A stretch of 64,000 nt of DNA from assembly GCF_016679925.1 (NCBI RefSeq), contig NZ_JAEQBW010000005.1, forward strand, positions 124,001 through 188,000. Reading direction: 5' to 3'. This DNA is from Marivirga aurantiaca. GTDB lineage: Bacteria; Bacteroidota; Bacteroidia; Cytophagales; Cyclobacteriaceae. A model generated the notes under the pieces. It made no database searches, was not told the origin of the DNA, and saw only the letters and a program-made list of their open reading frames with translations. Below are positions 8,743 through 17,059 of the stretch, in pieces; position 1 is the first letter of the stretch, and every line of letters begins with the position of its first letter. A program made the position numbers and the translations under genes.

Positions 8743-9390
8743 ATGAAAAAAGATATTTTAACTCACATATGCAGGTTATGCAATAACTCAGGCACTGTAT
8801 TTTCCCAATCTAAAAAAAAGCTATTCTACCAATGCCCTATATGTTCAGGAATATTTGCGGATAGCGCTTATTTACCAACTGACAAAACGGAGATAGAACG
8901 CTATGAGTCGCATAACAATGACACGAGTGATCCCAGGTACAGGAATTTTGTAAGCCCTATTACAAACGCAATAGAAACTAACTTTACACTGGATCATTCT
9001 GGTCTTGATTTCGGATCCGGTACAGGGCCGGTTATTACTGAAGTATTAACAGAAAAAGGGTATAACATAAAACCCTACGATCCATATTTTGATAATCATC
9101 CTGAATTACTAAAGCAAAAATATGATTTCATAGCTTGTTGTGAGGTAATTGAACATTTTCATCAACCTGCCAAAGAGTTTCAACAATTACGAAATCTACT
9201 AAAAAAAGGAGGGAAGCTTTTCATTATGACTGATCCTTATAAAGAGGGAATAGATTTCTTAAATTGGTACTATAAAAATGATCCGACACATGTCTTTTTT
9301 TACAAAAAAGAAACCTTTCACTGGATACGTGACCAGTATAATTTCTCAGACTGTACTATCGCAGGTAGGTTAATTGTATTCTCCGATTAA
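8743..9390 (+). CDS. SAM-dependent class I methyltransferase with N-terminal zinc-ribbon-like cysteines
   Basis: 215 residues. An N-terminal Cys4 knuckle (C10, C13, C31, C34: CRLC ... CPIC) could bind zinc. The SAM motif I is LDFGSGTG (about 87-94), followed by YDPYF at the end of strand 2 and CCEVIEHFHQP, the typical motif of the Methyltransf_23 group. The substrate is unknown. It stands alone between the tandem secreted pair and the CBS gene, on the same strand. No clear promoter match was found. Confidence 0.82.
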   Translation: MKKDILTHICRLCNNSGTVFSQSKKKLFYQCPICSGIFADSAYLPTDKTEIERYESHNNDTSDPRYRNFVSPITNAIETNFTLDHSGLDFGSGTGPVITEVLTEKGYNIKPYDPYFDNHPELLKQKYDFIACCEVIEHFHQPAKEFQQLRNLLKKGGKLFIMTDPYKEGIDFLNWYYKNDPTHVFFYKKETFHWIRDQYNFSDCTIAGRLIVFSD

Positions 9391-9473
9391 CCAAAACATT
9401 GATAAAGAAGTGCTTAATTGGATAAAGAGTTAATTTTCACTATATTAATAGAAACTTTAAAACTTTTTCAATC

Positions 9474-9944
9474 ATGGTAAAGAGCTATCAAGGGGCATTC
9501 ACCCTTAAAAATAACAAAAAAGAAGAACCTCAATCTGTCACTGTATCAGATTATATGGCCACTAAACTTATTACATTTAATGAGCTCCAATCTATTAATG
9601 AAGTAATGGAGATTCTTTTAAGAAATAAGATTTCAGGTGGGCCTGTTGTAAACGAAAATCAGGAACTGGTAGGTATTATTTCCGAAGGTGATTGCCTTAA
9701 GGAAATTGTAAGAGGAAAATACAATAATACTCCCAGGTTGCCTGGCTTGGTAAAGGATCATATGGCCACCAATATTATTTCCATTCCGCCTGAAACTAAT
9801 ATTTTTGAGGCTGCCAATATGTTTCTTCGCTTGCGGTTCAGAAGATTCCCTGTATTGAAAGATGGCAAATTAGTTGGGCAAATCAGCCAAAGAGATATTA
9901 TGCGAGCTGTTAATAGTACGAAGGAAGTGAACTGGAAACATTAA
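9474..9944 (+). CDS. Tandem CBS-domain protein
   Basis: 156 residues made up mostly of two CBS motifs: about 23-80 (VSDYMATKLITFNELQSINEVMEILL ... GIISEGDCLKEI) and about 95-150 (VKDHMATNIISIPPETNIFEAANMFL ... GQISQRDIMRAV). A Bateman pair usually binds adenine nucleotides and acts as an energy sensor. No catalytic domain is attached, so it must act on a partner, which is not identified. Its stop codon overlaps the hairpin that terminates the convergent atp operon. Confidence 0.9.
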   Translation: MVKSYQGAFTLKNNKKEEPQSVTVSDYMATKLITFNELQSINEVMEILLRNKISGGPVVNENQELVGIISEGDCLKEIVRGKYNNTPRLPGLVKDHMATNIISIPPETNIFEAANMFLRLRFRRFPVLKDGKLVGQISQRDIMRAVNSTKEVNWKH

Positions 9945-9975
9945 AAAAGCCTCATCTACTAAGTAAACAAGGCTT
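9942..9975 (-). terminator. Terminator of the atp operon
   Basis: On the minus strand AAGCCT (9975-9970) pairs with AGGCTT (9952-9947) around a long loop and is followed by a six-T run. It lies 26 bases past the atpG stop codon. The stem is only 6 bp, so efficiency may be modest; it also overlaps the end of the convergent CBS gene. Confidence 0.55.
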
Positions 9976-10000
9976 CTCAATATTTTATTAGATCGTACTA

Positions 10001-10891
10001 TTATTGAGCTGCTAAAGCTTCTGCACCCGCTGTAATTTCAAGAATTTCAGTTGTAATAGCTGCCTGACGAGTTCTATTATATTTTAGCCTTAACTCTTTT
10101 AGCAAGTCTCCTGCATTCTCTGTCGCCTTATCCATTGCGGTCATCCTTGCTCCTTGTTCAGACGCATTGGAGTCCAACAGGGCTTTAAAAAACTGTGTCT
10201 TCAATGAAGTAGGAATTAATTCATCCTGAATATAATCCTTGGAAGGTTCGTAAATATAATCGTTCCCGGAAGATTTAGCCGTTGAGCCTTCCTCCTCTTT
10301 CTTTTCAATAGGAAGAAACTGCTCATTGTTCACTACCTGGGTAGCTGCATTGATGAACTCATTATACAAAATTTCTACTTTGTCATAAGTGCCTTTAGTG
10401 AATTCTTTCATCACATAATTAGCCGCCTCACTTACATCAGCAAAATTCAGAGAATTAAAAAGATCAACATAAGTAGCATTATAAGGTAATTTATTCCTTC
10501 TAACATACTCCATTCCTTTTTTTCCTATTGGAAGAAAATCGATATTTCCTGATTTTGCCAATTCCAAATACTGCCCTTCCATTAAGCTTTTGGCCTTTCG
10601 AACAACAAAACTATTGAAAGCACCACACAAGCCTTTATCAGAGGTAACTAATACAATTAATAATTTACCAACAGGTCTCTGCTCTGCGTATGGATTATCC
10701 ATATCGCCATCATTATTTTCACTCACATTTTGCAGTATAGCAGAAAGATGCTGAGAGTAGGGACGCATCATAGTAATCCTGTCCTGAGCCCTCTTCAATT
10801 TTGCTGCCGCCACCATTTTCATGGCTTTAGTAATTTGTTGAGTAGAAACTACTGAGTTAATTCTGTTCTTTACTTCCTTAAGATTTGCCAT
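10001..10891 (-). CDS. atpG: F1Fo ATP synthase gamma subunit
   Basis: 296 residues; the central rotor shaft of F1. The N-terminal helix (MANLKEVKNRINSVVSTQQITKAM) and the C-terminal helix (RQAAITTEILEITAGAEAL) are the conserved coiled-coil halves that turn inside the alpha3-beta3 ring. The middle domain carries an acidic insert (about 198-225) that varies between groups. Last gene of the atp run, 93 bases after atpA, with a strong hairpin in that gap. Confidence 0.97.
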   Translation of the reverse strand: MANLKEVKNRINSVVSTQQITKAMKMVAAAKLKRAQDRITMMRPYSQHLSAILQNVSENNDGDMDNPYAEQRPVGKLLIVLVTSDKGLCGAFNSFVVRKAKSLMEGQYLELAKSGNIDFLPIGKKGMEYVRRNKLPYNATYVDLFNSLNFADVSEAANYVMKEFTKGTYDKVEILYNEFINAATQVVNNEQFLPIEKKEEEGSTAKSSGNDYIYEPSKDYIQDELIPTSLKTQFFKALLDSNASEQGARMTAMDKATENAGDLLKELRLKYNRTRQAAITTEILEITAGAEALAAQ

Positions 10892-10950
10892 TCAGCTTAT
10901 GAGTAAGTTTCAATTTCCCTCCGGGAATTAAATGTTCTATTCATCAAAAC

Positions 10951-10976
10951 AGCGGTATAAAAGCCTTTATACCGCT
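10951..10976. other. Intercistronic hairpin between atpA and atpG
   Basis: AGCGGTATAAA (10951-10961) and its exact complement TTTATACCGCT (10966-10976) form an 11-bp stem with a 4-base loop. On the transcribed minus strand it follows the atpA stop and is followed by only four Ts after one G, so it could be a partial terminator, an RNA-processing site or a stabiliser of atpA mRNA. Confidence 0.6.
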
Positions 10977-10984
10977 TTATTTAT

Positions 10985-12559
10985 TTAATATTTAGAAGCT
11001 AAATCTTTAGCTACTTTTTCCACTACAGCAATTAATTCGTCAGTGTATTTTCCTGATTTAAAAGCATTAAGTGTTTCTTTCTCTTGTGCTTCCATCATTC
11101 TGGCGAATTCCTTTTCAAACTCCTTCACCTTGTTTACAGGCACCTTATCAAGGAATCCTTTGGTAGAAGCTACAATAATTGCAACTTGCTGCTCAACTGA
11201 TACCGGAGAATATTGCGCTTGCTTAAGAATCTCCTGATTACGCTTTCCTCTTTCAATTACCTTTTTGGTAGTTGGATCCAAATCAGAACCAAACTTAGAG
11301 AAAGCCTCTAATTCACGGAACTGAGCCTGATCAAGCTTTAACGTACCTGCAACTTTTTTCATTGATTTAATCTGCGCATTACCACCTACACGGGATACCG
11401 AAATACCTACGTTAATAGCTGGCCTGATACCAGAGTTAAACAGGTCAGTATCCAGGAATATTTGCCCATCTGTAATAGAAATTACGTTGGTTGGGATATA
11501 GGCTGAAACGTCACCTGCCTGGGTCTCAATAATTGGTAAAGCCGTTAAAGAACCTCCACCTTTTACCATTCCCTTTAAAGATTCAGGTAAATCATTCATG
11601 TCCTTGGCAATGTTGTCATCATTAATCACTTTTGCCGCTCTTTCTAATAAACGAGAGTGCAAGTAAAACACATCCCCAGGATAAGCTTCACGTCCCGGAG
11701 GTCTTCTCAATAAAAGGGAAACTTCACGGTAGGCAACAGCTTGTTTTGATAAATCATCATATACTACTAATGCCGGACGACCTGTATCCCTGAAGAACTC
11801 GCCAATTGCCGCACCAGAGAATGGAGCGTAGAATTGAAGAGGGGCCGGATCAGCAGCTGAACCAGATACAATGGTAGTGTACTCCATAGCACCAGCTTTT
11901 TCCAACTCTGCAACAATCATTGCTACAGTTGAAGCTTTTTGCCCAATGGCTACATATATGCAATAAACAGGCTTACCTGCATCGTAAAATTCTTTTTGGT
12001 TGATAATGGTATCAATCGCCACAGCAGATTTACCTGTCTGACGGTCACCAATAATCAATTCCCTTTGTCCCCTACCTACAGGAATCATAGCATCAATAGC
12101 TTTCACTCCTGTTTGCAACGGCTCTGTTACAGGCTCTCTGAAAATAACCCCGGGAGCTTTTCTTTCCAAAGGCATTTCGTACAGCTTACCTGCAATAGGT
12201 CCTTTTCCATCAATCGGGTGGCCAAGAGCATTTACAACTCTCCCCATAATGCCATCACCTACCTGGATAGAAGCAATTTTACCTGTTCTTTTAACAGTGT
12301 CTCCTTCTTTTATTCCTTTGGTTTCACCTAATAATACAGCTCCCACATTGTCCTCTTCAAGGTTCAATACCAAAGCTTGCAAACCATTTTCAAACTCTAA
12401 TAACTCACCTGATTGGGCTTGTGTTAAGCCATAAATACGAGCAACACCATCACCAATTTGAAGCACGGTGCCTACTTCTTCTAATTCAGCTTCTGTTTTG
12501 AAACTGGAAAGTTGTTCTCTTAATATTGCTGAAACCTCATCTGGTCTAACCTCTGCCAT
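10985..12559 (-). CDS. atpA: F1Fo ATP synthase alpha subunit
   Basis: 524 residues; non-catalytic nucleotide-binding subunit of the F1 head. The P-loop GDRQTGKSA is at 171-179. The alpha signature [14 protein letters not shown] is present, with the beta-barrel domain at the N-terminus and the helical bundle at the C-terminus. Length is normal for the family. It follows atpH by 27 bases and precedes atpG. The catalytic beta subunit (atpD) is not in the window, so it must be encoded elsewhere. Confidence 0.98.
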   Translation of the reverse strand: MAEVRPDEVSAILREQLSSFKTEAELEEVGTVLQIGDGVARIYGLTQAQSGELLEFENGLQALVLNLEEDNVGAVLLGETKGIKEGDTVKRTGKIASIQVGDGIMGRVVNALGHPIDGKGPIAGKLYEMPLERKAPGVIFREPVTEPLQTGVKAIDAMIPVGRGQRELIIGDRQTGKSAVAIDTIINQKEFYDAGKPVYCIYVAIGQKASTVAMIVAELEKAGAMEYTTIVSGSAADPAPLQFYAPFSGAAIGEFFRDTGRPALVVYDDLSKQAVAYREVSLLLRRPPGREAYPGDVFYLHSRLLERAAKVINDDNIAKDMNDLPESLKGMVKGGGSLTALPIIETQAGDVSAYIPTNVISITDGQIFLDTDLFNSGIRPAINVGISVSRVGGNAQIKSMKKVAGTLKLDQAQFRELEAFSKFGSDLDPTTKKVIERGKRNQEILKQAQYSPVSVEQQVAIIVASTKGFLDKVPVNKVKEFEKEFARMMEAQEKETLNAFKSGKYTDELIAVVEKVAKDLASKY

Positions 12560-12586
12560 TATTATATTATTATAGGTTAATTAATT

Positions 12587-13144
12587 TTATATCTGTTTGA
12601 TGTATTGATTTTGAGTCATTTCTCTTCTGAGTACATTAAGTTTACTACTTACTGTATCATCAATTTGTCTGTCTCCGACTTTAATGATGAACCCACCAAT
12701 TATGTCTTTATCCACAATTTCTGTAAGGTCAACATTCTTACCTGAAATCTCCTTCACAACCTTCTCTACTTCCTTCTTCAATTCAGGAGTCAAAGAAAAA
12801 GTAGTGGTTACCTCAGCCTTGATTATTCCTTTAAACTCATTGTATTGAGCGATAAAAGAACCCGCTATTTCCGGTAAAAAAGCCTCTCTGCCCTTTCTTG
12901 CAATAATTGCAAAAAATGCAAGAGTAAGGTCTGATACTTTCCCTTCAAAAATACTTTTTATGATTGCACTCTTTTTACCACTTTGTACAATCGGGTTTTT
13001 TAGTAACAATACAAAATCCCTATTCTCTTCACATACCTTCAAAAATAAATCAATATCATTTTTGGTAGCTTCAAGGGTATTCTTCTCAACCGTAAGGTCT
13101 AACAGGGATTTAGCGTAACGCGAAGCAATTCTAATTTCTGACAT
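12587..13144 (-). CDS. atpH: F1Fo ATP synthase delta subunit
   Basis: 185 residues; the stator protein that joins the F1 head to the b-subunit stalk. The all-helical N-terminal domain begins SEIRIASRYAKSLLDLTVEK, the usual family start, and the C-terminal part has the conserved GGFIIKVGDRQIDDTVSSKL motif. The gene lies 8 bases after atpF and 27 before atpA on the minus strand, consistent with one transcript. Confidence 0.97.
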   Translation of the reverse strand: MSEIRIASRYAKSLLDLTVEKNTLEATKNDIDLFLKVCEENRDFVLLLKNPIVQSGKKSAIIKSIFEGKVSDLTLAFFAIIARKGREAFLPEIAGSFIAQYNEFKGIIKAEVTTTFSLTPELKKEVEKVVKEISGKNVDLTEIVDKDIIGGFIIKVGDRQIDDTVSSKLNVLRREMTQNQYIKQI

Positions 13145-13152
13145 ATATCAGA

Positions 13153-13647
13153 TTAATTGAGTTTTATATCTTTTAAATATTCATCTACTAAAGCTTTTTG
13201 CTCTTTATCATTAGATAAATTCTTACGCAATACTTTTTCAGCAATGTTTAGTGACAGTTCGGCAACTTTAACGGTTACTTCTTTTAAAGCAGCATTTTTT
13301 TCAACCTCAATAGCCTTTTTAGCATCACTGATCATTTTTTCAGTTTGCTTTGATGCATCAGTTTTAGCCTCTTCTTTAATTTTATTGGCTATTTCAGTAG
13401 CATCTTTCAATAACTTGTCTCTTTCAGCTCTAGCTTCCTGTAATAATTTTTGATTATCAGCCTGAAGCTTTGCCATTTCTTGTTTGGCATGCTCTGCTGA
13501 TTTCAGAGCCTCCTCTATTGAATCTTCTCTTGCCCTTAAAGCAGAAAGGATTGGCTTCCATGCAAAAGCACGAAGGATAGTGATTAATATCAGGAATACT
13601 AAGGTAGTCCAAAATACAAGACCAATCGATGGGGTTATTAAATCCAT
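13153..13647 (-). CDS. atpF: F1Fo ATP synthase b subunit
   Basis: 164 residues; peripheral stalk. One N-terminal membrane helix (about 7-28: PSIGLVFWTTLVFLILITIL) is followed by a long charged, alanine-rich helix (KSAEHAKQEMAKLQADNQKLLQEA) that dimerises as the stator. Family length and layout are normal. It is 90 bases downstream of atpE, and the gap holds a 12-bp hairpin. Confidence 0.97.
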   Translation of the reverse strand: MDLITPSIGLVFWTTLVFLILITILRAFAWKPILSALRAREDSIEEALKSAEHAKQEMAKLQADNQKLLQEARAERDKLLKDATEIANKIKEEAKTDASKQTEKMISDAKKAIEVEKNAALKEVTVKVAELSLNIAEKVLRKNLSNDKEQKALVDEYLKDIKLN

Positions 13648-13693
13648 TTTATATAAAGTTTTCTTTGTTAAATGACTCTTAATGGAACTATGA

Positions 13694-13722
13694 AAAACCT
13701 GCAGCCTATCGCTGCAGGTTTT
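13694..13722 (-). terminator. Hairpin with T run directly after atpE
   Basis: AAAACCTGCAGC (13694-13705) pairs perfectly with GCTGCAGGTTTT (13711-13722), a 12-bp stem with a 5-base loop. On the minus strand it lies 15 bases past the atpE stop and ends in a T5 run, so it has the form of an intrinsic terminator inside the operon. It could end part of the transcripts, or protect the 3' end of atpB-atpE mRNA, and so raise c-subunit output. Confidence 0.6.
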
Positions 13723-13737
13723 AAGTAATCCTTTTTC

Positions 13738-13956
<219 letters not shown>

Positions 13957-13988
13957 TTAATTAAACATTGAAAATGCAAATACTAAAA

Positions 13989-15038
13989 TTAATGATGTTC
14001 CGGCTCAGCTACTGCCTGACCGATGAATAATGCAGATAGCAAAGTAAAGACAAACGCCTGTAAAAATGCCACTAACAATTCCAACACACTAATAAACAAT
14101 GCCAATGGTACCGCAACTGCGGATGCTGCCACTGACCCTAAAATAAAGATTAATCCTATTAATGATAAAATTACAATATGTCCTGCCGTAATGTTGGCAA
14201 ACAAACGAACCGCCAAGGCAAATGGCTTGGCAAAAACGCTAATCAACTCAATAGGAGCCAATAATATTTTTACTGGTACCGGCACACCTGGCATCCAGAA
14301 TATATGTTTCCAATAAGCTTTATTACCACTGAAAGTAGTCACTAATAAAGTAATTACCGCTAAAGTAGCCGTAAATGAAACATTCCCACTTAAGTTGGAG
14401 CTCCCGGGAAAGAAAGGTACGAGTCCTATTAAATTACTCAACCATATAAAGAAAAATACAGTCAAGAGATATGGCATAAATTTATAATAATTCTTACCAA
14501 TATTAGGTATGGCTATTTCATCCCTTACAAAAATGATCAAAGGCTCCATAAATGATTGCAAGCCTTTTGGCGCTCCCGGCCTTTTCTTATAGGCCCTGGC
14601 TGTAGAAATAAAGATAAGGCAGATTAGTAAGGAAGAGAGAATTAAAGTAAAAACATTTTTGGTAATAGAAAAATCCAGAGGCTGCTCACCCGTATGCTCT
14701 TCTTCAGAATAAGTTCCTGCATAGTAAATTTTATCATGGATCAATTCGTAAGAACCTTTATCAGTAGTTACTGTCTCTTCACCGTGATGAAACTTGCTGG
14801 ACATGAAAATATCCAAGCCGTTTTTAGTATATAGAATAATAGGTAGTGGAACAGATACAGAAGATTCTCCTTCACCTAAAATATGAAATTCGTGTGAGTC
14901 ACTAATATGATGCATGATCATCTCAGTGGCATTAAAATCCTCCCCTTCGTCCGAAGCCTGTAGTTTTTCAGTAAATAATAATGAAAATAAAAAAAGAATT
15001 ACCAAGGGTATAAACCTATTGCGGTTGTTTTTAATCAT
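13989..15038 (-). CDS. atpB: F1Fo ATP synthase a subunit with long N-terminal periplasmic extension
   Basis: 349 residues, about 100 longer than the E. coli protein. A signal-like segment (about 11-29) is followed by a histidine- and acid-rich region (HHISDSHEFH, FHHGEE) before the usual five or six membrane helices. The essential arginine is in AVRLFANITAGH and the C-terminal helix pair is intact. Such an extension is common in Bacteroidota atpB. The gene overlaps the preceding small membrane-protein gene by 8 bases, suggesting translational coupling. Confidence 0.96.
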   Translation of the reverse strand: MIKNNRNRFIPLVILFLFSLLFTEKLQASDEGEDFNATEMIMHHISDSHEFHILGEGESSVSVPLPIILYTKNGLDIFMSSKFHHGEETVTTDKGSYELIHDKIYYAGTYSEEEHTGEQPLDFSITKNVFTLILSSLLICLIFISTARAYKKRPGAPKGLQSFMEPLIIFVRDEIAIPNIGKNYYKFMPYLLTVFFFIWLSNLIGLVPFFPGSSNLSGNVSFTATLAVITLLVTTFSGNKAYWKHIFWMPGVPVPVKILLAPIELISVFAKPFALAVRLFANITAGHIVILSLIGLIFILGSVAASAVAVPLALFISVLELLVAFLQAFVFTLLSALFIGQAVAEPEHH

Positions 15039-15447
15039 TTTTTGAAGCTTTATCAGTTCCTGCTGAAATTTCGCGCAAGTTAGACATTATAGTAATGATT
15101 TCAAACAACATATATGACAAATACAGTACAAAAAAATTAAAGATAAATGTTAGCTTATCTTCTATACCCAAATAGGCCATTACCAAAACGAAACTCATTG
15201 ACAGCAAAAGCCGGGTAGTTATTGCGGCAAAAAGCTGTCCTCCTCTTTCATAGGTATCCGATTTGAAAGCTTTAATGTTTAACAAATGAATCAAAAACAT
15301 GGAAATGGCGAGGAATCCTACCATCATATACGCTGATTCATGAATCAAGAAAGACAACTTCTCATTCTGAGACAATAAAAAAACAATGGCCAACTGAACA
15401 GCCGCCATTATTAATAACTTAAAAGATTGGATAAATACGTTTTTCAA
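15031..15447 (-). CDS. Four-helix membrane protein in the atp operon (AtpI-like)
   Basis: 138 residues with four predicted membrane helices (about 10-25, 40-57, 72-96, 101-122) and a charged C-terminal tail. Its place between atpZ and atpB is where atpI lies in other bacteria. AtpI assists c-ring assembly, and this protein may do the same; sequence alone does not prove it. The reading frame starts with a TTG at 15445-15447, 14 bases after the atpZ stop; the alternative ATG at 15408 would remove half of helix 1. Confidence 0.7.
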   Translation of the reverse strand: MKNVFIQSFKLLIMAAVQLAIVFLLSQNEKLSFLIHESAYMMVGFLAISMFLIHLLNIKAFKSDTYERGGQLFAAITTRLLLSMSFVLVMAYLGIEDKLTFIFNFFVLYLSYMLFEIITIMSNLREISAGTDKASKND

Positions 15448-15461
15448 AGCAATTATTTTCG

Positions 15462-15683
15462 TCAGACAAATTCCCTGATAATCTGGTACAGGGAGATCGC
15501 TATGCCTAGAAGGGAAAAAATAATTAAATTAACCGGAGTGGTTTTGTCAAACCACTCATCTAATTTATAGCCAATAAATACAAAAAGCCCGATAGTACCC
15601 AACATCTGGAATGCCAAACCGGAATATTTAATGTAATTATTAAACTGCTTTTGCTTCTTTGAATTTTGGGGTTGCTTGTCCAT
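15462..15683 (-). CDS. atpZ: AtpZ/AtpI-family ATP synthase accessory protein
   Basis: 73 residues. A basic, glutamine-rich N-terminus leads into two membrane helices (GLAFQMLGTIGLFVFIGYKLDEWF, then PVNLIIFSLLGIAISLYQII). The GYKLDxWF motif between them is typical of the AtpZ family, which acts with AtpI in magnesium transport or Fo assembly. It overlaps the 3' end of the bactofilin gene by 44 bases in another frame, so the two are probably translated in a coupled way. Confidence 0.85.
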   Translation of the reverse strand: MDKQPQNSKKQKQFNNYIKYSGLAFQMLGTIGLFVFIGYKLDEWFDKTTPVNLIIFSLLGIAISLYQIIREFV

Positions 15684-16080
15684 TCGCTACTTCATCTCCT
15701 ATTTTAATACTTTTAGTAGCTACGCCCATTTTGCACGAACCGTTAAAAGTAGCACCTGATTCAACAACTAATTTATTGGTAATAATATCTCCGTGTACAA
15801 CTGCAGAAGGTTTTAAAACTAAAAGTTCGGTGATTTCAACCACTCCTTTTACTTCTCCTTCAATCTCTGCATTTTGAGAGAGCACATTCCCCTCGATATG
15901 TGATGTGCTACCCAATACCAATTTCGACTTGGTTTTGATATTGCCTACAACTCTACCGTCTATTCTGATATTGCCAAAAGTTTCAATATCTCCATTTATT
16001 GTGGTTCCTTTCCCAACAGTATTACTGGAACTGGTTATGTCTTGTGCCATTTGTTTTTTGTTCTGTGTCTTGTTAAACAT
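15640..16080 (-). CDS. Bactofilin (polymer-forming cytoskeletal protein)
   Basis: 146 residues. The core (about 15-130) is the right-handed beta-helix of short repeats seen in bactofilins: TTINGDIETFGNIRIDGRVVGNI, then HIEGNVLSQNAEIEGEVKGVVEI and VVHGDIITNKLVVESGATFNGSC. Bactofilins polymerise without nucleotides on the inner membrane and scaffold cell-wall enzymes. The M23 peptidase gene directly upstream (13 bases away) is the usual partner, so the two probably act together in shaping the wall. Confidence 0.92.
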   Translation of the reverse strand: MFNKTQNKKQMAQDITSSSNTVGKGTTINGDIETFGNIRIDGRVVGNIKTKSKLVLGSTSHIEGNVLSQNAEIEGEVKGVVEITELLVLKPSAVVHGDIITNKLVVESGATFNGSCKMGVATKSIKIGDEVANGQATPKFKEAKAV

Positions 16081-16093
16081 CTAATTGCTTTAT

Positions 16094-16945
16094 TTAAAAA
16101 GTAATAAATTCTTCCGGGTCTACCGGATTACCATTATACCAAAGTTCTAAATGAACATGCGGGCCTGTAGTAAGTTCACCTGTGTTACCTATAATTGAAA
16201 TTACCTCTCCTGCGTTCACAAAATTACCAACTTTTTTTAATAATGCCGAATTATGTCGAATTACTGATATCAGATTAGCCCGATGTTGTACCGCAATTAC
16301 ATATCCGCCCTCCTGTGTCCATGATGAGAGTATAACGGTTCCATCAGCAATAGATTTCACAGGCTCATTGTTTTTTGCCACAATATCTACTCCATAATGA
16401 TCAATGGATAAATCATAAGGTGAGCTTACAATTCCCTGCAAAGGAGTAAAAAAGAAAATATCTTTTAATTCTTCTGAATAATTATTTCTACTGTAACTAG
16501 TGAGTGAAACTTCTATTTGTTCGAATTCTTCTCTTATTATGGAGTCTCCTTCCGATATTTTTCCGGGGTTCATGTCCCTGTTGAAATCATCAGAGCCTAA
16601 ATTATCAGGTTCTCTATAGACTGTTCCCGTTGGAACATCTCCTTTAAGTACATTCTGAAAATTATCGATAAATTTATTTTGAGACCTTAATTTCCACTTT
16701 AAGGAATCCATTTCCACTGTGAGCTTCAGCAACTTACGGTTATATTCCATAGTGGTATGACGTGGGTCGAACCATTGCGAAAGAGCTGTTTGAGCCAGAA
16801 AAAGACCTCCAATAAAAAATAAAATGAAGATCAATAGACTTATAACTATTACCTTTGCATAGGTAAAATTAACAGAAGAAACTTCTGCTAAGTTTTCTTC
16901 ATTCCTCACCACCATCTGGTAGCGTGTGGTGAGCCAATTGGACAT
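16094..16945 (-). CDS. Membrane-anchored M23 peptidase paired with bactofilin
   Basis: 283 residues from the ATG at 16945; a TTG six codons upstream (16963) is in frame but less likely. A cytoplasmic N-terminus is followed by one membrane helix (about 28-51), a short coiled-coil region and a C-terminal M23 domain with HYGVDIVAK (first zinc ligands) and GPHVHLELW (HxH). The domain should face the periplasm and cut peptidoglycan. The same bactofilin-M23 pairing occurs in many Bacteroidota and in Helicobacter, where it controls cell shape. First gene of a minus-strand run that continues into the atp genes. Confidence 0.9.
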   Translation of the reverse strand: MSNWLTTRYQMVVRNEENLAEVSSVNFTYAKVIVISLLIFILFFIGGLFLAQTALSQWFDPRHTTMEYNRKLLKLTVEMDSLKWKLRSQNKFIDNFQNVLKGDVPTGTVYREPDNLGSDDFNRDMNPGKISEGDSIIREEFEQIEVSLTSYSRNNYSEELKDIFFFTPLQGIVSSPYDLSIDHYGVDIVAKNNEPVKSIADGTVILSSWTQEGGYVIAVQHRANLISVIRHNSALLKKVGNFVNAGEVISIIGNTGELTTGPHVHLELWYNGNPVDPEEFITF

Positions 16946-16985
16946 TGTTTTTCTTATGCGCAAATCAATTTCTATTTATTTAGTG

Positions 16986-17014
16986 CAAAAATACATAATA
17001 TCATTCAGTCTCAA
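16986..17014 (-). promoter_or_regulatory. Promoter TTG-N18-TATTTTTG for the M23-bactofilin-atp run
   Basis: Read on the minus strand, TTG (17014-17012) and TATTTTTG (16993-16986) are 18 bases apart, one short of the ideal 19-21. The predicted start near 16980 gives a leader of about 35 bases to the ATG at 16945. It may also be the main promoter of the atp genes, because no other clear promoter is seen before atpB. Confidence 0.6.
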
Positions 17015-17059
17015 TAGTAATATTATATGAATCGTGTAAATTAGTCGTTGATACTATCA

